NCBI GenBank assembly: GCA_035623335.1
Contig: DASPTQ010000289.1
Location: forward strand, 1 to 64,000
Length of the DNA: 64,000 nucleotides
Reading direction: 5' to 3'
Source: JAFAGX01 sp035623335
GTDB lineage: Bacteria > Acidobacteriota > Terriglobia > Terriglobales > Acidobacteriaceae
This document shows positions 7,366-15,303 of the stretch, one piece after another (positions within the stretch are counted from its first letter, which is position 1; the number at the start of each line of letters is the position of its first letter). The notes beneath the pieces are model-generated. The model saw only the letters and a list, made by a program, of their open reading frames with translations. It was not told the origin of the DNA and made no database searches. Made by a program: the position numbers and the translations under genes.

Positions 7366-7560
7366 GACCAGCATCCCGCGACAGGGTTCACCGCAATGCA
7401 GCGTTTGACCGGGTGGCACGCATCGATTGTGGCGGCAATGATGGCGAGGGGTGAAATTCCAGTTGGCTCGAGGCCGCTGGAGGTGGCAGTTCCCGGAGCC
7501 TCCTTCGTGCGTGAGGCCCGTAAACGCGGTTTCAATATCAACGTACGCATTCGCCCTATT
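7366..7560 (+). pseudogene. Saccharopine-dehydrogenase-like C-terminal remnant
   Basis: One plus frame reads GFTAMQRLTGWHASIVAAMM, ARGEIPVGSRPLEVAVPGA and FVREARKRGFNI. This resembles the C-terminal end of saccharopine-dehydrogenase-family (NADP-binding oxidoreductase) proteins, where [FL]TAM-x-R-x-T-G-W and E-x-A-V-P-G-x-x-F-V are typical. The Rossmann N-terminal domain is absent, and both upstream and downstream codons in the frame look random. It is therefore a short gene remnant. The start and end given mark the recognisable part only. Confidence 0.4.
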
Positions 7561-7807
7561 CACCCCGATGAGGAAGACCAAGTTTACGTTGGTGGCGCTG
7601 CACTTAGGCTTTCAACCTCGCTTGCATGACGTTGGCTAACTCCACGCAATCTGCAAAAGCCAGTAGCCGTCCTCGTCCGCCGACCCGGCTAGGCAACCCT
7701 CAGCCGATTGTATGTTCATCAATCACACGCTGCGGTGAGGGGTGACGCGGGAAAACAGCTGCTGCGCTCCTATCATTTTATTTAGGCAGGACTGTAATGG
7801 AGGGTTT

Positions 7808-8179
7808 ATGCGTTCATTCAAGCTTTTAGTTGTAGCGGCGATGTGTGTACTTGGGCTCAGCCTTCTCGCCCAGGCGAAGAACCAGTTTGGAGTTGCCGAC
7901 AGCCGCAGCCTGACTCTGACGGCACCGACATTGGTCGGTGAGGTCTTACTGCCAGCCGGCAATTACAAGGTGACCCACACCATGGAGGGCGCGAATCACA
8001 TCATGGTGTTTAAACAACTGAACACCCCGAAGCCAGCAGAAGCGCGGGTAAAGTGCCAGCTCGTGCCCTTGGCACAAAAAGCAACGCGGGACGAAGTATC
8101 GTTCCGGTTCAACGCCGCGAATCAGCGTACGCTGCATTCGATGATCTTCAAAGGGGATACAGCCCAGCACGTATTCTAG
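7808..8179 (+). CDS. Secreted small hypothetical protein
   Basis: The 123-residue protein starts MRSFKLLVVAAMCVLGLS, with a signal peptide cut near AQAKNQ (residue about 23). The mature part reads FGVADSRSLTLTAPTLVGEV, LLPAGNYKVTHTMEG, HIMVFKQL and MIFKGDTAQHVF. The repeated beta-strand character and the LPAGxYxV turn are seen in small secreted proteins that are common in acidobacterial genomes and lack a known role. GGAGG lies 4 bases before ATG 7808. It is intact and is the last gene before the outermost tRNA-Ala att copy. A terminator-like hairpin follows at 8334. Confidence 0.6.
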   Translation: MRSFKLLVVAAMCVLGLSLLAQAKNQFGVADSRSLTLTAPTLVGEVLLPAGNYKVTHTMEGANHIMVFKQLNTPKPAEARVKCQLVPLAQKATRDEVSFRFNAANQRTLHSMIFKGDTAQHVF

Positions 8180-8263
8180 GAGTTAGGTGTAAGGCCGTTA
8201 ACCGATAGGTATCAGGATTTCGGCCACGTTTCGTGGCAACGGGAACCAACTTATCGAGGGAGG

Positions 8264-8308
8264 TGGTGGACCTGGTAAGGTTCGAATCGACGACCTCTTC
8301 TATGCCAT
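8264..8308 (-). repeat. Diverged tRNA-Ala 3'-half copy (putative outer att site)
   Basis: This 45-bp stretch matches 15304-15348 of the intact tRNA-Ala gene with four mismatches. It begins at the CCA end and runs through the T arm to the anticodon loop, then stops. The 5' half of the tRNA is absent, so it is not a functional tRNA. It is the expected remnant of an attL site left when an element inserted in the tRNA 3' end. Confidence 0.7.
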
Positions 8309-8333
8309 TTAACCCCGATTAAGAAACACAACG

Positions 8334-8360
8334 CCCAGAGGACGGTCTTCTTGGGTTTTT
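8334..8360 (+). terminator. Putative rho-independent terminator
   Basis: CCCA-GAGG, loop ACGGT, CTTC-t-TGGG, then TTTTT: an 8-bp stem with one bulge and one G-T pair followed by five T. It is plus-strand oriented and could end transcription of the secreted-protein gene 155 bases upstream. The att copy at 8264 lies between the two. Confidence 0.45.
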
Positions 8361-8484
8361 GTAACGGTAACGCAGGTAAGGTTCACAGGTAAGGAGTGCA
8401 GGTTATTGGCGTCGGGGCCCGTCTAGAACGACCTGCCCAGATACCGAGGGGAGGATCGGCTGCGGTCCGGGCAGCACATCGACC

Positions 8485-9566
8485 CTACTTCTTCAACTCC
8501 GCCGGCCAGTTGACCACCAGGCTAAGCGGAGTGGGAGTCCCGGGAGTGACATCGAGGTTAAGCAGGAATCGGTTTCCATCCGGGAAGACGTCGTAGCTAT
8601 CGTTGAAAGCAAACTTGATCGGAAACAGATTTCGCCGCGACGCGACTTGCAACGAACCGTTACTTTCCTTCAATTCGGCAGCCATCATGCTTCCGTCGGG
8701 ATCAAAATAATAGAGCTGTTTTCCGCCGCGGTTCTAGACTGGGGACTGCCCGCCTGACTGCGAGATCTGCAATCTGCCGGTTGGCTTGGGAAAAGAAGAA
8801 ACGTACACCTCGGTCTTTCCTGACACGTCGCATTGATAGGCAATCCAGTGCCCGTCGGCCGAGAGCCGCGACGCGGTGACATTGGCGCCGGGCACCTCCA
8901 GCAGTGGCGACGCTCCCGCATGACCTTCCGCGGGCACGAGCACCAGACGGAATTTCCCACCCTCCCCACTTTCCTGCATGATTATGATCTTCGAATCTGG
9001 GGTCCAGTCGTTGGGATAAGCCGCGACTTCGGCTCCCACGCTAGCTTTTGCTCCACCCCCATGCCATTCGCCTGCACCACGTACGGGACAGGTTTGCCGG
9101 AGCGGCTCGATTGGTACGCGATCCTCTCGCCACCGGGCGACCAAGCCGGTCCCGCGCTGCGCCTCGTGTCCACCGTGAGCCGTGTCCGGGTCCCGGAAGC
9201 GATGTCCTGGATCCACAAGTCTTGTTGGCCATTGCTTGGGTTGATAATGCCGTAGACCACACGCTTCCCCTCGGGCGAGATCCGCAGCCCAGCGGTGAAA
9301 AACATGTGCTCGCCAAGTTTGCCCAATGTCTTCCCAGTGGCATCCACCACTTCCAACTTACGCTGGCTAAATGCATCCCCTGTCTGGTAGAGCAGCACGC
9401 CGTTTCCCGAAGCCGAGAACACCGCATCACTGAAGATCGAGTTCACCTGCACTCCCTCAGCCACTGGCACGGCATCCCCAGCGAATTCCATCCTGTTTAC
9501 ATCAAATGGCCGGGCCATTAGGGTCTGTTCCACTACATAGAGCAAATATCCACTGTCATAGGCCAT
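8485..9566 (-). pseudogene. PD40/WD40-like propeller protein, C-terminal part, broken
   Basis: Three consecutive minus-strand pieces make one propeller. The first piece (9566 to about 9045) reads LLYVVEQTLMARPFD, FSASGNGVLLYQTGD, RISPEGKRVVYGI and PAWSPGGERIAYQSSRSG. After a frameshift near 9045 comes YPNDWTPDSKIIIMQES, SRLSADGHWIAYQCD and VYVSSFPKPTGRLQIS. A TAG at 8734-8736 replaces the expected Trp in SPVWNRGGKQLYY. The last piece ends FPDGNRFLLNLD and VVNWPAELKK. These are PD40 blades and the typical C-terminus of propellers fused to PknB-type kinases in Acidobacteria. The kinase end is missing; an in-frame stop lies just upstream of 9566. Confidence 0.65.
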
Positions 9567-9590
9567 AGGCCCGCTGGCTTTAACGCATCA

Positions 9591-9976
9591 TAAGCAGGCC
9601 GCCAACGACCACCGCAAGCCGCTAAGTAGTTGACTCTAAAGGCGGCCAATGGAATCCTCAGCTTCACGCTCGGTGTCCATGCTTCCGCACCATTTCCGTG
9701 CAGTGTTTCCCAACCGCGGGAAACGCCTCCTGCCCCGATCGGCAAGCGGGCGAGCCACTGCTCATATCAGTCCGGCGACGCTCGATAGCAAACTGAAATC
9801 CAGTAGCAAGGTTGTAGTGGTCGACCTATTGAACTTCGAAGAAGAAAACCGATGTGGCTAATAACAGGACTCCAACCGCAGGCTTCGCTGCCAATCCCAC
9901 CGAGAAATGTCCAAGCGGCCCCATCGAGTCCTCCATCCTGCCTATAACTGCGGTCTACTCCACTACGGACGCTGTG
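9591..9976. other. Intergenic stretch, no gene recognised
   Basis: This lies between the broken propeller and the methyltransferase. Small open frames exist on both strands (for example plus 9649-9861), but none shows a domain, a ribosome-binding site or a convincing residue pattern. Probably eroded sequence. Confidence 0.4.
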
Positions 9977-10699
9977 TCACGATGCCCGTTTCAAAACGTA
10001 AATCACCCATGGCGCTATTCTCGTTTCGTTCACCCATTTGTAGGGTTCGTCGCCCTTTGCCAACGGCTTGACCATCGCAGTGGCTTCCAGTCCTGCGTCT
10101 CGATAGATCATTCGATAAGCCTCGTCTGTGCAAACGATGTCCTCGACTGGTCGTCTGTCCTGATGGTCTGTAACGATGATGCGCACCACATCACCGCTCC
10201 GAGCGGCGGAATTCTCCGGGAAATCCTTCGTAGTGAAGGAAGCCCATTCGTGAAGGTAAATCTCAGGGGATGAAACCAGATTCACAATAATCCCCTTTGG
10301 CGTCAGCAGTTTTTGAAGGTCGCCAAAGATTCTCACCTTCATCGCCGCAGGAATGTTGTCGAAGGTGAACGCCGAGAGCGCGAGATCGAAGGTTCCAACA
10401 CCAAATTCGCTCAGGTTGTCGCCGGGGACAAGGCGGTAATCGCCGAAGGAATCGATGCCGCGTGCGATCCGTAGCATGTCCTCCGAGACATCAACGCCAA
10501 TCACATCGAAGCCAAGTTTTTGCAGGAAGCGGGATGATCTGCCTGTGCCACAGCCGAAATCAAGCGCCTTCGTACCCGCGACATGCTGGGAAATGATGGC
10601 TGGTAGATCACGGTAGGCGAGATAGTACGTGTTTGCGAATTCGAGCCATGCGTATGCGTCGGCACGGTTCGCATCCTCGTAGCAGTTGACGAAGCTCAT
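9977..10699 (-). CDS. Class I SAM-dependent methyltransferase
   Basis: The 240-residue protein carries the Rossmann motifs in order: ALDFGCGTGRSSRFLQKLG (motif I, about residues 44-62), VIGVDVSEDML (motif II), FDLALSAFTFDNIP (motif IV) and LLTPKGIIVNLVSS (motif V). These bind S-adenosylmethionine; the methyl acceptor is not evident. It is cytoplasmic and near the usual family length. ATG at 10699 (MSFVNCYEDANRADAY) is chosen because the open frame upstream to 10828 lacks conserved character. It lies 131 bases downstream of the P5C-reductase-like gene on the same strand, inside the outer tRNA-Ala element, and looks like intact cargo. Confidence 0.75.
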   Translation of the reverse strand: MSFVNCYEDANRADAYAWLEFANTYYLAYRDLPAIISQHVAGTKALDFGCGTGRSSRFLQKLGFDVIGVDVSEDMLRIARGIDSFGDYRLVPGDNLSEFGVGTFDLALSAFTFDNIPAAMKVRIFGDLQKLLTPKGIIVNLVSSPEIYLHEWASFTTKDFPENSAARSGDVVRIIVTDHQDRRPVEDIVCTDEAYRMIYRDAGLEATAMVKPLAKGDEPYKWVNETRIAPWVIYVLKRAS

Positions 10700-10830
10700 A
10701 CCCTCTTCAATCGGGACACAGCACGACCTACCGTCAATGTTCTGACGTGAGCCACCGGGATGCAGTGACCAAAAACACAGAGATTGGTTCGTGGGTCGGC
10801 AGACAACCTGACGGCGAGTCGGGAACACTG

Positions 10831-11640
10831 CTAAAGGACGAAGGATTCACGAGCTTTGGTTTCCCGCTCCCCAGTCTTTCGGAAGACGGTCTGCCACGCT
10901 TCAGGAACATGCTGTGACAGAATCTCAAGAGCGAGTGCAGTCATACCGCCCGGAACCGCTACTCGGCGGATTATTTCTTCGGTCGTCATGTTTGCTTCAC
11001 TGAAGAGTCTCGTTGTCGCATGTGCGGTTTCCTGCACCAGTTCGCGAGCGAGTATCGGTGAAAGCTCGGCATTGCTGCGCACGGCTTCATCCGCCATGGA
11101 CTGCAACAAGTAAGCCAAGAGCGCCGGGCCTCCCGACGTGAGTCCGATTACCGGACGTGCCAATGACTCGGTAATTGCCACCGGTCTGCTCATGTGCCTC
11201 AGAAGATTTTCCAAGAGATTGCGATCCTCCGGTGTGAATCGCGTCCCGTACATCAGCAGTGCGACTCCCGCCCTGATCTCTTGCGTGATGGAGGGGATCA
11301 GCTTGGCTACACGGCATGGCACTCGATTTTCCAACATTGTTAACGGAATCGCGGCGGCCGTGGTGACCAGCAACTGGGCGGGATGTAGTTCACCATTCAT
11401 CTGCGCGAGGGCTACAGTCACATTAGCCGCGCTGACGCAGAGAAAAATCAGATCGCATTTGGCTGCGAGTTGCTTGGAGTTCGCAATATGGATGCCGGGA
11501 AACTCCGATGCGAGCGCATCAACTTTCGCTTGCGAGCGATTCGCCGCCCAGACTTCTTGCGGTGTCAACACGCCGGAGCGCAGGAGCACTCGGACGAGCA
11601 TACCGCCCATGCTGCCGATGCCGACGAAGCCAGTATTCAT
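10831..11640 (-). CDS. Pyrroline-5-carboxylate reductase family protein (ProC/ComER-like)
   Basis: The 269-residue protein begins MNTGFVGIGSMGGMLV, the NAD(P)-binding G-x-G-x-M-G of ProC-like enzymes. It continues with AANRSQAKVDAL and LIFLCVSAANVTVAL, as in the Rossmann half. The helical dimer half has GLTSGGPALLAYLLQSMADE, the position of the ProC substrate motif (normally LSGSGPAY), and VAVPGGMTALALEIL (normally PGGTT). ProC reduces pyrroline-5-carboxylate to proline. ComER-type paralogs share the fold but have other or unknown roles. The substitutions in the substrate loop favour a divergent paralog. It is intact and sits upstream of the methyltransferase as possible island cargo. Confidence 0.65.
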   Translation of the reverse strand: MNTGFVGIGSMGGMLVRVLLRSGVLTPQEVWAANRSQAKVDALASEFPGIHIANSKQLAAKCDLIFLCVSAANVTVALAQMNGELHPAQLLVTTAAAIPLTMLENRVPCRVAKLIPSITQEIRAGVALLMYGTRFTPEDRNLLENLLRHMSRPVAITESLARPVIGLTSGGPALLAYLLQSMADEAVRSNAELSPILARELVQETAHATTRLFSEANMTTEEIIRRVAVPGGMTALALEILSQHVPEAWQTVFRKTGERETKARESFVL

Positions 11641-11858
11641 GCCGACCCCCGAAAATGACGAGGCGAAAACTATAATCTATAACCGCTCGCTATCTTACTC
11701 GCCAACTCGGAGATCCAGCGTGTAGGGCAGGCAACCAGAGCTACCGTTTTGGGTGCAGATAACGGGCGGACGGTGGTGCATCGAGTGGCAGCGGACGAAT
11801 CACATGTGCATGACCAGAACTTCAAATGCTGTGAGGCGAACGCTCGCCGCCAGAGGGA

Positions 11859-12167
11859 TTGGCTTGGTGTGAAGGTGCTGGTTTCTCCGATGCCAATGGC
11901 GGCTTCCTGGACACCGGCAATTACCGCAAGCGAGTGTTACACAAGCTAGCCGATGAGTTGGAATTGCCGAAACTAACCTTCCAAGTGATCCGGCGAACGA
12001 TCACGACGCTGGCGCAGAAGAAGGGCACGGTCAAAGACGTTCAGGGACTGCTCCGGCACTCGCGGACCGCGACCACCACGGACGTGTACATGCAGGAGAT
12101 TCCAGAGAGAATTTGCTACCAAATGCTACCAAAGTGCGTCGAGGATTCATTGCAACTGATTGGAAGG
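11859..12167 (+). pseudogene. Tyrosine recombinase C-terminal remnant abutting att copy
   Basis: The plus frame reads GGFLDTGNYRKRVLHKLADE, then LPKLTFQVIRRTITTLAQKK, VKDVQGLLRHSRTATTTDVY and MQEIPERICYQML. This is the C-terminal catalytic part of a phage-type integrase, with the box II H/R region (LLRHSR) and the catalytic Tyr (TDVYMQ). Upstream sequence does not continue the catalytic domain, so only the 3' third of the gene remains. The frame runs straight into the tRNA-Ala att copy at 12168. A second, more decayed relative of the same recombinase precedes the real tRNA at 15304. Confidence 0.7.
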
Positions 12168-12214
12168 ATTGGTGGACCTGGTCGGGTTCGAACCGACGAC
12201 CTCTTCCATGCCAT
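12168..12214 (-). repeat. Perfect 47-bp tRNA-Ala 3'-half copy (att site)
   Basis: Bases 12168-12214 are identical to 15302-15348. They cover the tRNA CCA end, the T arm and the anticodon stem-loop through GGCAT. The tRNA 5' half is missing, so this is a direct repeat left by integration and not a gene. It separates the outer element (8264-12214) from the inner one (12168-15348). Confidence 0.85.
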
Positions 12215-12504
12215 TTCCCTCAACTGGAGCGGGATTCATCTTCACGATCCACAAATGGGCACATCTGGTAAGTGACAACGCGGCCCAGGGATGCCCCAAG
12301 GACCGACAGACTGAGGGTCGCTTGCCCATCCCCCGTGACAAAGGCGAGAGGTTTATGGAGAGGTATGCGCCTAAGATGATGGAACAAGTATTCTTTTGGC
12401 CGTGAGTGACACCCATGACCCGCGTGCCGCCTCCGGCGCGTGAAACTGTCGAGACCGGCTTCGATATGCAGAAGGCTTTTGCGGAGTTATTGTCATGAAT
12501 GCTC
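12215..12504. other. Intergenic stretch, no gene recognised
   Basis: This lies between the att copy and the hydrolase stop codon. Open frames here are read-throughs of the tRNA-derived repeat and carry no recognisable protein. Nothing else is seen. Confidence 0.4.
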
Positions 12505-13461
12505 TCAGTGAAATGCGGATGCAACTTCAGTATCTGTGCTATGAGAGGACGGCCTCAGGCGCGCCTCGATAAGGTTCTGAACCTGCGACCAAACGCGTGG
12601 ATCGCACTCGATGGAGGTGTGGCCCTTGAAGAAGAGCCGGTCGTACCACGGGTAGGTATGGCACCCCTCAGGTTCTTTTTGATAAGTAAAATTGAAATTG
12701 CCGACGATGGCAGTGCGAGAAGGATCAGCCGCAACAATCTTCGCGCGGCCGTGAATCATGCCCTTACTCTGATAAAAATTAACTGCTTCGCCGACGTTTG
12801 CCGGAATGATGGAATCGTCTTGCCCGTGCTTACGCACGCTGTCTACCTGAATTGTCAGCCCAACAGGGATGCCATCGTGCTCCAATTCTCGAGCAAGATA
12901 GACAACGGCTGAAGCACCCCAGCTATGACCGAACAATATGATCCGCCGCTGCGGTGTTTTGTCCGAAAAATGTTCAACGCTGTTCAACCACTCGAGAATC
13001 GCAACGCGGGCCTGTTCTTCTTGCCGGTTCCTGAAAACTTCAACCGTTACGCGGTCACCACATGTTTCCTGCAAACGCCTCGCAAGCTGAACTTCCGAGT
13101 GGCGGAGGTCGTCTTGATGTACGAAACCGCCGACGAAGCCAATCACCATTGTTGGCCTGATGTTGTCATCCCCGCAAACGGTTTGGCTCTGAACGACTGA
13201 AGGTTGTGCAGTTTCGGCTACGGCGCAACTTGGTGCTAGCAACAGTAGTCCGCTCGCAATGATCATCGGCACCGTTGCCGGAGAGCGAGAGTCCCATACA
13301 TTCCGCTTGCGATGTTGTCCAACCCTCTGCATGTACTTGAGAGAATACGGAATCTCTCTGCCGCAATCGAGGCAGCACACGTATCGGTTCTGGTGCAGCC
13401 ACGTCGTCTGGGAATGAACACAGTCGGACAAGTAAGCCCAAATCCATCTCAGCAAGTACAT
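12505..13461 (-). CDS. Alpha/beta-hydrolase-like protein with N-terminal Cys-rich module
   Basis: The 318-codon ORF has two unlike parts. Residues 1-50 include CVHSQTTW and YVCCLDCGREIPYSLKYMQR, a small Cys/His module I associate with short stand-alone acidobacterial proteins. Residues 66-84 are a signal-peptide-like segment (MIIASGLLLLAPSCAVAET), followed by VIGFVGGFVHQDD and RRIILFGHSWGASAVVYLAR. The last is the G-H-S-W-G nucleophile elbow of lipase-like alpha/beta hydrolases, and a later H (GHTS or EGCHTY) may complete the triad. The hydrolase alone could start at the internal ATG near 13266 and be exported. The fused form would bury the signal, so the ORF may be a chimera created in the island. 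Substrate unknown. Confidence 0.55.
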   Translation of the reverse strand: MYLLRWIWAYLSDCVHSQTTWLHQNRYVCCLDCGREIPYSLKYMQRVGQHRKRNVWDSRSPATVPMIIASGLLLLAPSCAVAETAQPSVVQSQTVCGDDNIRPTMVIGFVGGFVHQDDLRHSEVQLARRLQETCGDRVTVEVFRNRQEEQARVAILEWLNSVEHFSDKTPQRRIILFGHSWGASAVVYLARELEHDGIPVGLTIQVDSVRKHGQDDSIIPANVGEAVNFYQSKGMIHGRAKIVAADPSRTAIVGNFNFTYQKEPEGCHTYPWYDRLFFKGHTSIECDPRVWSQVQNLIEARLRPSSHSTDTEVASAFH

Positions 13462-13603
13462 ATTTCCTCTATGCCAGGGCGGCCTGCCCGAGTTGCCGGC
13501 GATCGCATAAGCTCCCAGCTGGAGCTAGGCCAGCCCCAGGTACACTTTTCGCAGCTGTGTATAATACTCCTTCTCGCTAATCTGCGCGATTGCCGCCTGT
13601 AGC

Positions 13604-14895
13604 GGTGATGTCAAGCGGCTTGTGTAAAAAGCTTGAGGGTGCGATTTTTCCACTCCAAGTTGAACCGCTGAAAAATGGAGTAGATGATGCGGTCTACGCT
13701 GGCCACGTTAACAAAGCACACCATGGGTCGAGTTCTCCTCCGGACTTCAACGAAACAACGCTCGATCACATTGGTAGTACGCAACTTCCGCCACAACCGA
13801 CACGGCAGGGAGAAAAAGGAGAGCAGCTCAGGAAGATCCTGTTGCAGGCGCCGCACCATAGCACCATACTGGCCACGCCAACGAGCCTGGAAGCGGCGAA
13901 AGGCGGTGACCGCCTGCGTTCGGCTATCCGCCCGATAGATGGCTTGGGCTCCTTGTTTTACCTCGTCGTAATCGCATTTCCGCACATGCTCTAGGAGGTT
14001 GCGCATCTTGTGCACCCAGCAGCGCTGGTGTCGCGCCCGTGGATACACGGTCTGAATCGCCGCCGCCAGGCCGGCACACCCATCGGTGACGATCAGGAGC
14101 AACTCTTTACCTTCTAGCCCGCGCCGATACAGGTCCTGCAGCAGACCCTCCCATTCTGCCTGGCTCTCGCCCTTGCTGCGCATGAAAGCCAACAAGTGGC
14201 GCGTACCGTCGCGTCGTATCCCATAGGCGACCAACATGTGTACCCGCTTACGCCCCTCCGGACGTCGCATCCGCAGACTTACCCCGTCCAGAAACAAGTA
14301 CGCGTACTGGTCACTCAGTCGCGCCTGGTGAAATTCCCGTACCGCCTGGTCCAGCGCCTGGGTGATGCGGGACACGGTTTGTGCACTGACCACCTCTCCG
14401 GTCAGGGTAGCCACTACCCGCCCCGTCTGCCGCGTCGAGATGCCTCGCAGGAAAGCCTCGCGAATCATCAACGTGACCTCTTCCGCCCGCCGTTGAAACT
14501 TTTTCACTACCTCCGGCAAGAACCCCCGCTTCCGCGTCCGTGCCATCCGCAGGCGCAGCGTTCCAAACTTGGTGACAAAATCTCGGGTGTAATACCCATT
14601 GCGATAATCCTGGCGCTCCCCACTTCGCCCGTAACGCGGACTCACCATGTAAAAATCGCGTTGCCGCTCCGACAGCAGAGCGAAGTACCTTTGCGCCGCT
14701 TCCTTGACTCGTCCCTCCAGGTCGCCCCAGAAGCTCTCCTTCAGGTCCTGGACAAAATGTTGGAAATGCTCAGTAATCGGTGTTACTTTCGCCATTGGGT
14801 GTAAGGCTCCTTTTCTAAAGGATTTGGTTTTCGCTTGCCAGCAAAAAACCAACTTACACCCTCTTCGCTTTTACACAGACGAATTTACGTCACCA
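13604..14895 (-). mobile_element. IS256-family insertion sequence, apparently intact
   Basis: The 1292-bp element carries one intact transposase gene. Imperfect terminal inverted repeats match over about 40 bp: the left end starts GGTGATGTCAAG and the right end, read inward, TGGTGACGTAAA. Both continue to a shared TGTGTAAAA and GAGGGTG. The 8-bp sequence CCTGTAGC flanks it on both sides (13596-13603 and 14896-14903) as a target-site duplication. Exact ends could shift by one base. Confidence 0.8.
13611..14795 (-). CDS. IS256-family (mutator-type) transposase
   Basis: The 394-residue protein is of normal family length. It contains RNGYYTRDFVTKFGTLRL, AYLFLDGVSLRMRRPEGRK (first catalytic Asp, about residue 170), LLLIVTDGCAGLAAAI (second Asp) and TTNVIERCFVEVRRRTRPM (catalytic Glu). 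Together these form the DDE triad of Transposase_mut/IS256 enzymes, which move the element by copy-out-paste-in. ATG at 14795 has AGGAG 11 bases upstream; an earlier ATG at 14852 lies before the ribosome-binding site and is unlikely. The stop codon lies within the left terminal repeat. No frameshift or stop is seen, so it may be active. It is the only intact mobility gene in the window. Confidence 0.9.
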   Translation of the reverse strand: MAKVTPITEHFQHFVQDLKESFWGDLEGRVKEAAQRYFALLSERQRDFYMVSPRYGRSGERQDYRNGYYTRDFVTKFGTLRLRMARTRKRGFLPEVVKKFQRRAEEVTLMIREAFLRGISTRQTGRVVATLTGEVVSAQTVSRITQALDQAVREFHQARLSDQYAYLFLDGVSLRMRRPEGRKRVHMLVAYGIRRDGTRHLLAFMRSKGESQAEWEGLLQDLYRRGLEGKELLLIVTDGCAGLAAAIQTVYPRARHQRCWVHKMRNLLEHVRKCDYDEVKQGAQAIYRADSRTQAVTAFRRFQARWRGQYGAMVRRLQQDLPELLSFFSLPCRLWRKLRTTNVIERCFVEVRRRTRPMVCFVNVASVDRIIYSIFQRFNLEWKNRTLKLFTQAA

Positions 14896-15003
14896 CCTGT
14901 AGCCGAGCACGTGATGTAAAACGAAGGCAATACCTGCCCCGACTCGAGAAGCAGGATCGGATTACCGTCTGTTTGTTCTTTCAAAGAACGAGCGAGTTTT
15001 GAC

Positions 15004-15241
15004 GCCGCAAGCTGACGGAGGACTGCGGACTGCCGAAGCTAACCTTTCAGGTGATCCGGCACGATTGCAACGCTGGGGCAAACGAAAGGGACACCAAGGA
15101 CATCCAGGGCCTATTGCGGCACTCGCGGCTATCGACCACTACGGACGTTTACTGCAGGAAATTTCCGCCAGCGTGAAAGCGACGGTGGCGGCCATCAACC
15201 AAGAACTGAGGCTGAAGCCAAAAATGGCGGAGGCTTCTTAA
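15004..15241 (+). pseudogene. Tyrosine recombinase C-terminal remnant next to tRNA-Ala
   Basis: Pieces in different frames align with the recombinase at 11859-12167: GLPKLTFQVIR, then (shifted) DIQGLLRHSRLSTTTDVY, then (shifted again) ISASVKATVAAINQEL and KPKMAEAS to the stop at 15239-15241. Single-base losses near 15060 and near 15150 explain the shifts. The LLRHS box and the catalytic Tyr region are recognisable, but the protein cannot be made. Upstream, the IS256 element separates it from any N-terminal sequence. It ends 62 bases before the tRNA CCA end, the standard place for the recombinase of a tRNA-targeting element. Confidence 0.65.
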
Positions 15242-15303
15242 AAATTTCCGGCCAATTTCCGGCCAAACGCTTCGAGGTGGGTCCGCTAAGTGGTTTGAGA
15301 AAT

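Larger units (their letters stand above)
8264..12214. mobile_element. Outer integrative element remnant at tRNA-Ala
   Basis: The segment between the diverged att copy (8264-8308) and the perfect att copy (12168-12214) contains a decayed PD40 propeller gene, a methyltransferase, a P5C-reductase-like gene, and at its right end a tyrosine-recombinase C-terminus that runs up to the att copy. A recombinase adjacent to a tRNA-derived repeat is the normal layout of a tRNA-targeting island. Limits are inferred from the repeats. Confidence 0.55.

Noticed and set aside
9940..9990. Faint similarity to recombinase STTTDVY region
   Set aside because: Only a few codons match, the frame is not preserved and no other integrase residue lies nearby.
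12147..12524. Minus-strand ORF containing MEEVVGSNPTRST
   Set aside because: This is the well-known false translation of a tRNA T-arm; here it crosses the tRNA-Ala-derived repeat. The same false peptide appears at 15149-15373.
15243..15264. Two tandem copies of AATTTCCGGCC
   Set aside because: Short 11-bp duplication at the decayed recombinase end; no evidence of function or of a CRISPR array, and none is seen elsewhere in the window.
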